Of a stretch of 64,000 nt of DNA, positions 26,935 to 35,931 are shown one piece after another. The notes under the pieces are model-generated. The model did no database searches and was not told where the DNA came from. It saw only the letters and a program-made list of their open reading frames with translations. Every line of letters begins with the position of its first letter. The first letter of the stretch is position 1. Both the position numbers and the translations under genes were made by a program. This stretch comes from Falsiroseomonas stagni DSM 19981 (lineage in GTDB: Bacteria > Pseudomonadota > Alphaproteobacteria > Acetobacterales > Acetobacteraceae): NCBI RefSeq assembly GCF_900114315.1, contig NZ_FOSQ01000013.1:1-64000 (forward strand), read 5' to 3'.

Positions 26935-28635
26935 TCAGCCCACGCGCATGCGCCGGGCGAAGTTCGCCACCTCCGTCCGCAGCGTGCCGCCCTGGGTGCC
27001 GACAGCCGCGCCGGATGCGCGCAACGTCTCGATGCCCGCGGCGCCGGCGGCGACTTCCTGGCTCAGCCCCTCGATATCCGTGGCGGCGGCCTCGGTGCCC
27101 TGCGCAGCTTCCGCGGCGTTGCGGGCGATCTCCCGCGTCGCGGCGCCCTGCTGGTCCACCGCCGCGGCGATCGTGCCGGTGACCTCCTCCATCCGCCCGA
27201 CCGCGCCGGCGATGGCGCGCACCGCGCCCACGGCCTGGTCGGTGGCGCCGCGCATGGCGCCGATCTGGCTGCCGATCTCCTCCGTCGCGCGGGCGGTCTG
27301 GGCGGCCAGGGCCTTCACTTCCTGGGCCACCACGGCGAAGCCCTTGCCGGCATCGCCGGCGCGCGCGGCCTCGATCGTCGCGTTCAGCGCCAGCAGGTTG
27401 GTCTGGCCGGCGATATCGCTGATGAGCTTCACGACATCGCCGATGCGCGCGGCGGCTTCGGCCAGCCCCGCCACGGTGGCGTCGGAGGCGCGGGCCGCTT
27501 CCGCCGCATCCTGCGCGCTGCGGGCGCTTTCGGTGACCTGGCGGGTGATCTCCGCGACCGAGACGGAGAGTTCCTCCGCCGCCGCGGCCACGGCATGCAC
27601 GTTGCGCGTGGCCTGGCCGATGCGCGCCGCGCTTTCCCGGGCGCGCAGGCTGATCCGGTTGCTGGCTTCCCCCACCGAACCCGCCGCCGCCAGCAGCGCA
27701 TCGGCGGCGCCCGCGACATCCTGCGCGATCCCGCCCACGGCCTGCTCCATCTCATCCGCCGCAGTGTGGCGGGCGGCGTCGCGGGCGGCTTCGGCCTGGT
27801 GGCGCTCGGCCTCGGCCGCCGCCTGCATCCGGCCGGCTTCGACCGCGCGGTCGCGCAGCACGGCGACGGCGCGGCCGATCTCCCCCAGCTCGTCACGCCG
27901 GTCGAGGCAGGGCACGGCGGCATCCAGGCGGCCGGCGCCGATGGCGCGCAGCGACCCGGCCAGCAGGCCCAGCGGGCGCAGCGCGCCACGCAGCATCGCC
28001 CAGAGCATGGCGGCGGTGACCAGTGCCAGGATGCTGCCGGCGACGATGATGTCGCGGGTCTGCGCATCCAGGACGGCGGTCACGGCAGCCAGGTCCTGGC
28101 CGACGAAGAGGATGCCGATCTGGCGCCCCGACGCATCGCGGATGGGTTCATAGATCGTGAGGTGGGGACGGCCGAGGATCATCGCCTCCCCCCGATAGGT
28201 CTCGCCCCGCCGCACCGCGTCCAGCGCCGGCCCGGCGCCCAGCGTCGTGCCGACGGCGCGGCCGCCATCGGGCCGGGCGACGTTGGTGGCGATGCGGGTC
28301 TCTCCGGCGAAGATGGTGGCGACGCCGCCGCCGCCCTGGCGCACCCGGTCGGGGATACGGTTGTTGTCGTTCATCAGCGTGTCGCCGCGGAACAGGCGGT
28401 TGCCGTCCTCCAGCCGCCAGGTGGCGCCGGTATCGGCCAGCAGCGCGTTCATCAGCACCAGGCTGCGTTCCAGCCGCGCCTCGGCGGCCGCCCGCTCATG
28501 CCCTTCCAGATTCCGCAGGCTCCAGGCCCCCAGCACCGCGAAGCTGCCCAGCAGCGTCAGCACGGACAGGACGAGGATGCGTGTTCGCACCCCGATACCC
28601 GCCACCATGGACCTGGGGTCGAAGGAGAGCGTCAT
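26935..28635 (-). CDS. Methyl-accepting chemotaxis protein, paralogue of the neighbour
   Basis: A 566-residue chemoreceptor with the same plan as the preceding gene: TM1 ([17 protein letters not shown]), a Cache domain with [21 protein letters not shown] and [27 protein letters not shown]2, HAMP ([14 protein letters not shown]) and the conserved tip [20 protein letters not shown]. The signalling domains of the two are nearly identical, whereas the sensory halves differ, so they arose by tandem duplication and probably report different ligands. The genes are 77 bp apart. ATG at 28635 is chosen; the longer frame starts upstream without support and ATG 28608 is possible. Confidence 0.91.
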   Translation of the reverse strand: MTLSFDPRSMVAGIGVRTRILVLSVLTLLGSFAVLGAWSLRNLEGHERAAAEARLERSLVLMNALLADTGATWRLEDGNRLFRGDTLMNDNNRIPDRVRQGGGGVATIFAGETRIATNVARPDGGRAVGTTLGAGPALDAVRRGETYRGEAMILGRPHLTIYEPIRDASGRQIGILFVGQDLAAVTAVLDAQTRDIIVAGSILALVTAAMLWAMLRGALRPLGLLAGSLRAIGAGRLDAAVPCLDRRDELGEIGRAVAVLRDRAVEAGRMQAAAEAERHQAEAARDAARHTAADEMEQAVGGIAQDVAGAADALLAAAGSVGEASNRISLRARESAARIGQATRNVHAVAAAAEELSVSVAEITRQVTESARSAQDAAEAARASDATVAGLAEAAARIGDVVKLISDIAGQTNLLALNATIEAARAGDAGKGFAVVAQEVKALAAQTARATEEIGSQIGAMRGATDQAVGAVRAIAGAVGRMEEVTGTIAAAVDQQGAATREIARNAAEAAQGTEAAATDIEGLSQEVAAGAAGIETLRASGAAVGTQGGTLRTEVANFARRMRVG

Positions 28636-28758
28636 GTCGGATATCCCGCAGCCAGGCGCCAACAGGCGCCGGGCCGAGGTGCCGCAGCCCGCCCCGTCCA
28701 GGGCCGGCCGCCAGCGAGAATGCAGGAAGTTTACTTAATCTTCACTGAACAGACAGCT

Positions 28759-29712
28759 TCAGGCCGCGCCGAGAGCCCAGAGCAGCACGCCCTTCTGGGC
28801 ATGCAGGCGGTTCTCGGCCTCGTCGAACACCACGCTCTGCGGGCCGTCCATGACTTCATCGGTGATCTCCTCCCCGCGATGGGCGGGCAGGCAGTGCATG
28901 ACGATGGCGTCCGGCGCGGCGCCCTTCAGCAGGGCGGCGTTGAGCTGGTAGGGGGCGAGGAGGTTGTGCCGGCTGATCTGCGCATCCCCCTTCTCATCCG
29001 ACATGGAGACCCAGGTATCGGTCACCACGCAGCGCGCGCCGGCGACGGCGGCGTGGGGGTCGGCCGTCAGCTCGATCCGCGCGCCTTCGCGCCGCGCCCA
29101 GTCGACGAGTTGCGCGGGGGGCGCGAGTTCCGGAGGCGTCGCGAGCCGCAGCGTGAAGTCGAAGCGCGCGGCGGCCTGGATGAAGGATTGCGCGACGTTG
29201 TTGCCATCCCCCGTCCAGGCGACGACCTGGCCGGCGATGGGGCCGCGATGTTCCTCGAACGTCATCAGGTCCGCCATCAGCTGGCAGGGGTGGGAGACGT
29301 CGGTGAGGCCGTTGATGACGGGGATCGTCGCGTGTTCCGCCAGCTCGCGGATCTTCGCGACATTGTCGGTGCGCAGCATGATGGCATCGACGTAGCGGGA
29401 CAGCACGCGGGCGGTATCGGCCGGGGTCTCTCCCCGGCCGAGCTGCATGTCCTTCGAGGACAGCACGATGGCATCGCCGCCGAGCTGGCGGATGCCGACC
29501 TCGAAGCTGACGCGGGTGCGGGTGGAGGGCTTCTCGAAGATCAGGGCGACGGTCTTGCCGGCCAGCGGCTTGCCCTCGACCTGCCCGCGCTTGGCCTGCA
29601 CGCCGAGGTCGAGCATGCGCCGCAGGGTGGCGGCGTCATGGTCCATCAGTTCGAGGAAATGCCGGGGGGCGGGCCTGCCGCCCCCCGCGACACGATCGGA
29701 CGCCAGGCTCAC
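28759..29712 (-). CDS. argF: Ornithine carbamoyltransferase
   Basis: A 317-residue enzyme making citrulline from ornithine and carbamoyl phosphate. Carbamoyl-phosphate site [11 protein letters not shown] (S-T-R-T-R), [11 protein letters not shown], and the ornithine-loop Cys in [12 protein letters not shown] are all present. The start is GTG at 29712, overlapping the argD stop as GTGA; the longer frame is antisense-like. With argD this gives two successive arginine-pathway steps in one coupled unit. Confidence 0.97.
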   Translation of the reverse strand: MSLASDRVAGGGRPAPRHFLELMDHDAATLRRMLDLGVQAKRGQVEGKPLAGKTVALIFEKPSTRTRVSFEVGIRQLGGDAIVLSSKDMQLGRGETPADTARVLSRYVDAIMLRTDNVAKIRELAEHATIPVINGLTDVSHPCQLMADLMTFEEHRGPIAGQVVAWTGDGNNVAQSFIQAAARFDFTLRLATPPELAPPAQLVDWARREGARIELTADPHAAVAGARCVVTDTWVSMSDEKGDAQISRHNLLAPYQLNAALLKGAAPDAIVMHCLPAHRGEEITDEVMDGPQSVVFDEAENRLHAQKGVLLWALGAA

Positions 29713-30920
29713 TTCGCGGCGACCTGCGCCTGCGAAGGGGTCATGCGGAGGCAGGCGCGGTCGAGCAGGGCGAGCGCCTGCTCCACCTCCGTCTCCGTGA
29801 TGATGAGGGGCGGCGCCAGGCGCAGCACATTCATCCCCGCGGCGACGGTCAGCAGGCCCTCCGCCACGGCGGCGCCCTGCATCTCCCCGTTGTTCACCTC
29901 CGGCCGGAGCTTGAGGCCGAGCAGCAGCCCGGCGCCCTGCACGCCAGAGATCACCGTGGGATGCTTCGCGGCCAGGTCGAGCAGGCCGCGCCACAGCACT
30001 CGGGCGACGCGGTCCACCTGGTCCAGGAAGCCGGGCGCAAGCACCACGTCCAGCACCGCATTGCCCGCGGCGCAGGCCAGCGGCCCGCCGCCATAGGTGG
30101 TGCCATGGGTGCCGGGCTTCAGGTACTTCGCCACCTTCTCCCTCGCCAGGATGGCACCCAGCGGGAAGCCGCCGCCGATGCCCTTGGCGGAGGACATGAC
30201 ATCAGGCTCGATCCCCGCCCATTCATGCGCCCAGAGCTTGCCGCTGCGACCCATGCCGGTCTGCACCTCATCGAGCGCCAGCAGCAGCCCGAATTCGTCG
30301 CAGACGGCGCGGAGTTCGCGCAGGAAGCGGAGATCGGCGGGGCGGACGCCGCCCTCCCCCTGCACCGGCTCGATCATGATGCCGGCGGTCTGCGGGCCGA
30401 TGGCGGCGCGGACCGCGTTCATGTTGCCGAAGGGCACATGATCGAAGCCCTGCACGGGCGGGCCGAAGCCGGCCAGGTACTTCTCATTGCCCGTGGCCGA
30501 CAGCATGCCGAGGGTGCGGCCGTGGAAGGCGCCCTCGAAGCAGATCATGTGGAAGCGCTCGGGATGCCCCTGCTCCGCATGGTACTTCCGGACGGCCTTC
30601 ACCATGCCCTCGTTCGCCTCGGCGCCCGAATTGCAGAAGAAGACGCTGTCGGCGAAGGAATGCGCGACATGGCGCGCGGCCAGTTCCTCCGCCTGCGGCA
30701 CGCGATACAGGTTCGAGACGTGCATGACCTTGGCCGCCTGCTCCGCGATCACCTTCGTGAGATGCGGGTGGCCGTGGCCGAGGCTGGAGGTCGCGATGCC
30801 CGCGCCGAAATCGAGGTATCGTCGCCCATCCGTCGTCCACAGCCAGGCGCCCTCGCCCCGCTCGAAGGCGAGGTCGGCGCGGTTGTAGGTCGGCATCAGG
30901 GCGGGGATCACGTGATCCAT
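29709..30920 (-). CDS. argD: Acetylornithine aminotransferase
   Basis: A 403-residue class III PLP aminotransferase that turns N-acetylglutamate semialdehyde into N-acetylornithine. Visible signatures are [19 protein letters not shown] (phosphate-binding region), [37 protein letters not shown] with the cofactor Asp, and [14 protein letters not shown] with the Schiff-base Lys. ATG at 30920 fits homologues ([16 protein letters not shown]), though GGAGG abuts it too closely; ATG 30953 is an alternative. It overlaps argF by 4 nt. Confidence 0.95.
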   Translation of the reverse strand: MDHVIPALMPTYNRADLAFERGEGAWLWTTDGRRYLDFGAGIATSSLGHGHPHLTKVIAEQAAKVMHVSNLYRVPQAEELAARHVAHSFADSVFFCNSGAEANEGMVKAVRKYHAEQGHPERFHMICFEGAFHGRTLGMLSATGNEKYLAGFGPPVQGFDHVPFGNMNAVRAAIGPQTAGIMIEPVQGEGGVRPADLRFLRELRAVCDEFGLLLALDEVQTGMGRSGKLWAHEWAGIEPDVMSSAKGIGGGFPLGAILAREKVAKYLKPGTHGTTYGGGPLACAAGNAVLDVVLAPGFLDQVDRVARVLWRGLLDLAAKHPTVISGVQGAGLLLGLKLRPEVNNGEMQGAAVAEGLLTVAAGMNVLRLAPPLIITETEVEQALALLDRACLRMTPSQAQVAAK

Positions 30921-31049
30921 CCTCCGTCGGTCCGCGCGGCCTTGGACGTCCATTCGCCAAGGCGGGCGTGGAAGCGGTGGAAATTGCACGAAAGGCGCGC
31001 CGGGGTCAAAACCCCGCGCGCCACCCGATGCGGCCTGGCGGCCAGGCGG

Positions 31050-31808
31050 TCAGAAATACCCGCCCTTCTCCGTGATCTGGCGCACGCTGTCGCCCTCCGC
31101 CACCCAGCGGAAGATCTCCCGCTCATTGCCCAGGATCTGCTCGGCCCGTTCCAGCACCGCGACCGCCAGGCGGCGCGGCACCACCATCACCCCGTCCATG
31201 TCCCCCACCACGATGTCACCGGGGCGGATCCAGACCGAGCCGACCTTGATCGGCACCTGGTAGTGGGAGATCAGGCAGCGGCCGAGCGACCCGTTGGGGG
31301 AGCGGTAGCGGTAGAACACCGGGAAATCCTTCTGCAGGATCTGCGCGGTGTCGCGGATGCCGCCATCGATCGCGGCCCCGCGCACGCCGAGCCCGACCGC
31401 GGTCGCGGTCATCACGCCCCCCCATTGCGTGCCTTCCATGTCGCCGGTCGCGTCCCAGACCACGAAGTCGTTGCGGCCCATCTGCTCGATCATGCCGGTG
31501 CGGAAGGTCAGCTCCCCGGTCACCTTCAGGTTCGGCGCGCTCTTCACCGTGAAGGCGAAGCCCGCGACGGTGCGTTCGGGCCGCAGCGGGCGGAGATGGC
31601 CGGGCAGCGCCTGGTCCATCAGCACATGCTCCCGCAGCACGTCGGAGATGGCGCCGGTGTAGAGCTTCTCATACCGCGCCAGCAATTCGTCGTCCGGGAT
31701 GGGCAGGGGCGTGATCTCGTGCACCTCCCGCTCGGCGATCAGTGCCTCCAGCTTCATCATCTTCGCCTCCTTCTGGAGGGCCTGGGTATCGACGTCGTGG
31801 TCGGCCAT
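31050..31808 (-). CDS. RraA-like protein (HMG/CHA-type aldolase family)
   Basis: A 252-residue protein of the RraA-like family, which includes 4-hydroxy-4-methyl-2-oxoglutarate and carboxy-hydroxy-oxoadipate aldolases and oxaloacetate decarboxylases. The G-G-I-R-D catalytic and substrate motif is AAIDGGIRDTAQI (about residues 143-155), and the metal Asp region is GDIVVGDMDGVMVVPRR. A 50-residue N-terminal extension precedes the fold. AGGAACC lies before the ATG. It is the last gene of a TctC - mannonate dehydratase - RraA operon, so a retro-aldol or decarboxylation step on a sugar-acid-derived keto acid is likely (inference). Confidence 0.88.
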   Translation of the reverse strand: MADHDVDTQALQKEAKMMKLEALIAEREVHEITPLPIPDDELLARYEKLYTGAISDVLREHVLMDQALPGHLRPLRPERTVAGFAFTVKSAPNLKVTGELTFRTGMIEQMGRNDFVVWDATGDMEGTQWGGVMTATAVGLGVRGAAIDGGIRDTAQILQKDFPVFYRYRSPNGSLGRCLISHYQVPIKVGSVWIRPGDIVVGDMDGVMVVPRRLAVAVLERAEQILGNEREIFRWVAEGDSVRQITEKGGYF

Positions 31809-31839
31809 GGCGGCGGTTCCTGCCTGTTGTGTGGGGGAA

Positions 31840-32826
31840 TCAACCGAGGCAGGTGGCGCGCATCAGCCCGCGCATCCAGCCCACGGTGAAGACCATGCCG
31901 GTCGGCTCGTAGCCCGCGGTCATCGCCTGCGCGGGCGTCGGCAGGCTGCCGGGTGCGTCGCCCTCCATCGACGGCGCGTGATCGGGGCGGATCGGCACAT
32001 CGAGGCCCGCGGCGGCATAGGCGCGGAACAGCGCGGGCATGTCGGTGATGCCCTCATCCGGGAAGGTTTCCTCGAAGGCCTCGGCCGTGCCGCGGAGGTC
32101 GCGGACATGGATGAAGCGGATCAGCCTGCCCCATCGCGCCACCAGCGCAGGCAGGTCCTCCCCCGCCACGGCCAGCGTGCCCTGGCAGAAGGTGATGCCG
32201 AGGGCGGGCGAGGGCGCGATGGCGCAGGCGCGTTCCAGGTCGGCGGCCGAGATCAGCACGCGCGCGACATTGCGCAGCATCGGCACCGGCGGGTCGTCGG
32301 GATGCAGGCCGATGGTGACGCCCGCGCGTTCCGCCACCGGCACGACAGCGGTCAGGAAGGCGGCCAGGTTGCGCCACATCGCCGCCGCCGTGACGGTCCT
32401 GTCCACCGCATCAGGCAGCACGCCGGCATCGGCCAGCCGGAAGCGGGAGACATGCGCGCCGCCGCGGCCGGGTGCCGCAGCCTCCGTCCGGTTCCAGCCG
32501 GTGGCCATGAAGTTCTGGCAGATGAGGCCGATGCCGAGACGGCCGGCTTCCTCCACCATCGCGCAGTACCGCGCGACATCCTGGTCCGCGCCGGGCAGGC
32601 CGAGCTTGACGCGGGAGAGGTCGAACTGGTCGCCCTCCAGCCCGATCAGGCGCATGCCGGCATCCGCGAAGCGGTCCCGCACCCGGGCCAGCACGCCGGG
32701 CTGCCAGGGGGCCGCATCGCCCGTCAGCTCCGGCGCGCATTTCGAGATGGCGGCAGTGATCCCCATCTGCCGCGCCAACCGCCAGCTGCGATTGGGATGC
32801 GGCGGCAGCAGCATCGTCAGTTCCAT
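31840..32826 (-). CDS. UxuA-family mannonate dehydratase-like enzyme
   Basis: A 328-residue TIM-barrel protein. Family motifs are HPDDPP (start of the metal site), ALGITFCQGTLA, IRFIHVRDLRG and RPDHAP, which carry the Cys, His and Asp metal ligands of D-mannonate dehydratase. It is shorter than classical UxuA (about 390 residues), like many alphaproteobacterial members linked to uptake operons. The reaction would remove water from a sugar acid to give a 2-keto-3-deoxy acid; the true substrate is not determined here. It lies 11 nt after the TctC gene and 31 nt before the RraA gene. Confidence 0.86.
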   Translation of the reverse strand: MELTMLLPPHPNRSWRLARQMGITAAISKCAPELTGDAAPWQPGVLARVRDRFADAGMRLIGLEGDQFDLSRVKLGLPGADQDVARYCAMVEEAGRLGIGLICQNFMATGWNRTEAAAPGRGGAHVSRFRLADAGVLPDAVDRTVTAAAMWRNLAAFLTAVVPVAERAGVTIGLHPDDPPVPMLRNVARVLISAADLERACAIAPSPALGITFCQGTLAVAGEDLPALVARWGRLIRFIHVRDLRGTAEAFEETFPDEGITDMPALFRAYAAAGLDVPIRPDHAPSMEGDAPGSLPTPAQAMTAGYEPTGMVFTVGWMRGLMRATCLG

Positions 32827-32837
32827 GGTGCCTGCCC

Positions 32838-33809
32838 CTATTGCGGGCGGATGCCGAGGGCGCGGATCAGGTCGCCCCAGCGCGCAACCTCGCCGAGGTA
32901 GAAGGCCTGCGCCTCCTCCATGCTGGCGCTCGGCGCGGGCTCCACGCCGGCGCGCAGCAGGGCTTCCTGCACGGCCGGGTTGGCGGCGGCGGCGACCGTT
33001 GCCTCGAACAGCCGCGTGATCACCGGCGCAGGCGTGCCGGCGCGGACCATGACGCCGTGCCAGGACCGGAAATCGACCTCCGGCCCGAAGCCCAGTTCCC
33101 GGGTCGTCGGCACGTCGGGCAGCATGGCGATGCGCGTCTCCTGCATCACCGCCAGCACGCGCATCGCGCCCGCCGCGACCTGGCCGGGCAGGACGTTGTC
33201 GACCGGCGTGAAGGTGCCGTGCACCGTGCCCGCCAGCATCGCCTGGTAGACGGGCGTGGTGCCGCTGAACGGCACCATCAGCGGCTGGAAGCCCGCGGCG
33301 CGGCCGAAGAGATGCGCGGCCAGGAAGCCGGAGGCACCGACGCCGCCATGGCCGAGCGTCAGCCGTTCCGGCGACTGCCGCGCGAAGGCCAGCAGGTCCG
33401 CCAGCGTGCGGAAACCCGTGGAGGCCGCGACCGCGATCACCACCGGCACGGCCGTCATGCGCGCGACCAGCGTGATGTCCCGCTGCGGGTCGTAGCCGAC
33501 ATTCATCAGCCAGGGATTGGTGCCGAGCGTGATGGGCGCGAGGCCGATCGTGTAGCCATCCGCCGGCGCCCGCAGCATCGCCAGCGCGGCGATGTTGCCC
33601 GACGCGCCGGGGCGGCTGTCGATGACCAGGGGCTGGCCGAGCCGGGCCTCGATCTCCCGCCCCATGGTGCGGGCGACGATGTCGATCGTGCTGCCCGGCG
33701 CGAAGCCGTTGACGAAGGTGATCGGGCGCGTGGGCCAGGCGGCCTGGGCGCGGGCGGGCAGCGCGGGCGCGGCAAGGCCTGCGGCCAGCAGATGGCGACG
33801 GCGGATCAT
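32838..33809 (-). CDS. TctC/Bug-type tripartite tricarboxylate solute-binding protein
   Basis: A 323-residue periplasmic receptor. The start at 33809 has GGAA 7 nt upstream; the signal MIRRRHLLAAGLAAPALPARA has a Tat-like Arg run. The Bug signature follows: PTRPITFVNGFAPGSTIDIVAR, then GQPLVIDSRPGASGNIAALAMLRAPADGYT. It captures carboxylates for a TctAB permease, but no TctA or TctB gene is in the window. As first gene of the operon divergent from the IclR regulator, it probably feeds the mannonate-dehydratase and RraA enzymes downstream. Confidence 0.92.
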   Translation of the reverse strand: MIRRRHLLAAGLAAPALPARAQAAWPTRPITFVNGFAPGSTIDIVARTMGREIEARLGQPLVIDSRPGASGNIAALAMLRAPADGYTIGLAPITLGTNPWLMNVGYDPQRDITLVARMTAVPVVIAVAASTGFRTLADLLAFARQSPERLTLGHGGVGASGFLAAHLFGRAAGFQPLMVPFSGTTPVYQAMLAGTVHGTFTPVDNVLPGQVAAGAMRVLAVMQETRIAMLPDVPTTRELGFGPEVDFRSWHGVMVRAGTPAPVITRLFEATVAAAANPAVQEALLRAGVEPAPSASMEEAQAFYLGEVARWGDLIRALGIRPQ

Positions 33810-33845
33810 GGACGGTTCCTTCCCCTTGCCGATGCTCGGCATATT

Positions 33846-33877
33846 AGTTATTATTTGAACTGCCAGTTATTATCTGG
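33846..33877. promoter_or_regulatory. AT-rich operator candidate for the IclR regulator
   Basis: AGTTATTATTTG (33846-33857) and AGTTATTATCTG (33865-33876) are direct repeats with a 19-bp period; the second lies in the palindrome CCAG-TTATTAT-CTGG (33863-33877). This is the only strongly AT-rich spot locally and sits between the divergent TctC operon and the iclR-type gene. Confidence 0.65.
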
Positions 33878-33910
33878 TATAACTCAACCCGATCCGAGGG
33901 CGAGCGGTCA

Positions 33911-34690
33911 ATGGAAATCCGTGCGTCCGGGGACGACGCCGCCCCCGCCATGGCCCACCGCATCCCCGCCATCGACCGGGCGGTCGATGTGATGGAGGCG
34001 CTGGCCGGCGGGCCGTCGGGGATCCGCGACCTCGCGCTCCGCCTCGGCATTCCGCGGTCCACGGTCTATCGCGTGCTGAATTCGCTGGAAGCGCGGGGGG
34101 TGGTGGTGCGCGGCGACGGCAATACCTATCGCCTCGGCCCCCTGTTGCTGCGCCTGGCGCGGGCGGTGCCGTCGGGATTCGACCTGGTGGCGCTGGCGCG
34201 CGGGCCGATGGAGGAGGCGGCGCGCGCCCTGCGCTGCACCGTTAAGCTGTCGGTGCTGGAGGGGATGGAGGCGCTGGTGGTCGCGATCGCCGAAAGCCCG
34301 GAAAGCTACGCCGTGACGACGCAGGTCGGGCGGCGCTTCCCGCTGCATGCCGGGGCGGCGAGCAAGCTGCTGACGGCCTTCGCGCCGGATGATCTGCGGT
34401 CACGCCTGCTGGCAGGCCCGCTGCCGCAACGGACGCCGGCGACGCTGACGAACCGCGCCGCGCTGCGCCGCGCGCTGGATGACGCGCGGACGGCGGGATG
34501 CGCGACGGATGCCGGGGAATATGCGCCGGGCATCCGCGCCGTGGCCGCGCCAGTCTTCGGGCCGGACGGCGCCTGCGTGGCGGCCCTCAGCATTCCCTAT
34601 CTCGACGGCACGGAGGCCATGCGGGAGATCGCGCTGCGCGACGGCGCGCTGCGCTGCGCGCAGGCGATCTCCACCAGGCTGGGCGGCTGA
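33911..34690 (+). CDS. IclR-family transcriptional regulator
   Basis: A 259-residue regulator. An N-terminal winged helix-turn-helix (residues of about 18-80, GIRDLALRLGIPRSTVYRVLNSLEARG) is followed by the IclR effector domain (AVTTQVGRRFPLHAGAASKLLTAF; EYAPGIRAVAAPVF; AALSIPY). It probably controls the divergent TctC-UxuA-RraA operon in response to a carboxylate or sugar-acid intermediate, through the AT-rich repeats next to its own start. No clear ribosome site is seen before the ATG. Confidence 0.92.
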   Translation: MEIRASGDDAAPAMAHRIPAIDRAVDVMEALAGGPSGIRDLALRLGIPRSTVYRVLNSLEARGVVVRGDGNTYRLGPLLLRLARAVPSGFDLVALARGPMEEAARALRCTVKLSVLEGMEALVVAIAESPESYAVTTQVGRRFPLHAGAASKLLTAFAPDDLRSRLLAGPLPQRTPATLTNRAALRRALDDARTAGCATDAGEYAPGIRAVAAPVFGPDGACVAALSIPYLDGTEAMREIALRDGALRCAQAISTRLGG

Positions 34691-34692
34691 GC

Positions 34693-35046
34693 CTACTGGC
34701 GCACGCCGCCGCTGTTGGCGGGATAGGCGCCGGAGGTGTTGGAACCCGTCGCGCGATCATAGGCGCGTTCCGCCGCCGTGCCGGGCGGGTTGGCGCGGGT
34801 TCCATCGGACTGGGACGGATAGGCGCCGGAGGTGTTGGTACCCGCCGCGCGGTCCAGCGCGCGCGTCGCGCCGGTGCCGGAGGGGTTGTTGCCGGTGCCG
34901 TCGGCGCTGGTGGGCGGGCTGCCCGTGGCGCGGTCATAGGCGCGCTGGCTGGCGGTGGAGGGCGGGTTGCCCGGGCGGCCATCCTGCGGATTGGCGCAGG
35001 CGACCAGCGGCGCGAGGGCCGCCAGGGCGAAGAGGGTACGCTTCAT
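34693..35046 (-). CDS. Small lipoprotein with NPPGTAxxRAxDRAxG repeats
   Basis: A 117-residue protein with lipobox LVAC (Cys17) and GGAGAC before the ATG. The mature part holds three copies of a motif of about 17 residues, N-P-[PS]-[SG]-T-x-x-x-R-A-[YL]-D-R-A-[TA]-G, separated by Gly/Ser/Thr-rich linkers with a SGAYP element repeated twice. The same motif is found twice in the adjacent PRC-barrel protein. Function unknown; an envelope or stress-related accessory role is a guess from the lipoprotein signal alone. Confidence 0.7.
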   Translation of the reverse strand: MKRTLFALAALAPLVACANPQDGRPGNPPSTASQRAYDRATGSPPTSADGTGNNPSGTGATRALDRAAGTNTSGAYPSQSDGTRANPPGTAAERAYDRATGSNTSGAYPANSGGVRQ

Positions 35047-35099
35047 CGGTTCAGTCTCCGTTGGAGGCAGGCACGGTCAGGGACGACAGGCGGGCGGGA

Positions 35100-35732
35100 T
35101 CAGCCGCGGCGGGTCGCGTTGTCGTAGGTGAAGGCCGGCAGCGACTGCAGGCTCTCCTTGCTGGCGCCCTGGAGCATCCAGCGGTTGCGTTCGCCATTGT
35201 GGGTCAGGCGCTCATACGGCACGGCGACCAGGCGGGCGCCGATGCCGAGGAAGCCGCCGACGGAGATCACCGCCACGGGCTGGCCACCGGCGGCCGGGAC
35301 GATGAGGTCGTCGACCTCACCGATGCTTTCGTTGTTCTCGTTGTAGACGGTGCTGCCGATCACCTGGCTGGCGCGGCGGCCCTCCCGCAGGCGCATGCTG
35401 TCCACGGCCATGCCCGGGCTCGTGGCGCCGGTGGTGGCGCCGGTGGCGGTGGGGGCATTGCCCGCGGCGCGGTCGACCGCGCGGCCGGCGGCGGTGCCGG
35501 GCGGGTTGTTGCCGGTGCCGTCGGGATCGGTGCGGTTACCGGTCACGCCATCCAGCGCGCGCTGGGTCGCGGTGGAGGGCGGGTTGCCCGGCGTGCCACC
35601 CGCGGGGCGGGTCTGCGTGGCCGGCGGCTGCTGGCTGGTGCCGCCCGGATTCGCCTGGCCGAAGGCCAGCATGGGCGCGGCGCAGAGCGCGGCCGCGGTG
35701 GTCATGGTCAGGATCGTCTTGCTGGTGAACAT
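35100..35732 (-). CDS. Exported PRC-barrel domain protein
   Basis: A 210-residue protein with a signal peptide (about residues 1-26). Residues of about 27-110 are low-complexity, with two copies of the NPPxTAxxRAxDxxxG motif shared with the neighbouring lipoprotein. A C-terminal PRC-barrel (about 118-205) has VIGSTVYNENNESIGEVDDLI and GFLGIGARLVAVPYERL, typical of stand-alone PRC proteins that bind surfaces or partners in the periplasm. The start at 35732 has GGGAGACC upstream. Probably co-transcribed with the lipoprotein 53 bp downstream. Confidence 0.85.
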   Translation of the reverse strand: MFTSKTILTMTTAAALCAAPMLAFGQANPGGTSQQPPATQTRPAGGTPGNPPSTATQRALDGVTGNRTDPDGTGNNPPGTAAGRAVDRAAGNAPTATGATTGATSPGMAVDSMRLREGRRASQVIGSTVYNENNESIGEVDDLIVPAAGGQPVAVISVGGFLGIGARLVAVPYERLTHNGERNRWMLQGASKESLQSLPAFTYDNATRRG

Positions 35733-35847
35733 GGCGTGGGGTCTCCCGGGATTGCGGGCCGGGGCGTCACATCCCGGCCATGCCACCCCAACGCGGCGAG
35801 AGCCCCGGTGGTTGCGAAAGGCGTCCCGTCAACCACCCGCCATCCCG

Positions 35848-35931
35848 CCGCGCCTCAGGCGCGCAGTAGCCATCCCCGCGCCTCAGGCGCGCAGGCGCCA
35901 TCCCCGCGCCTCAGGCGCGCAGGCGCCATCC
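35848..35931. repeat. Three tandem 28-bp hairpin units over the permease stop codon
   Basis: Units at 35848-35875, 35876-35903 and 35904-35931; the last two are identical and the first differs at two positions. Each contains the palindrome GCGCCT-C-AGGCGC. The third unit carries the last six codons and stop of the ABC permease (35911-35913), so the other two are downstream copies of the gene's own end. Confidence 0.85.
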
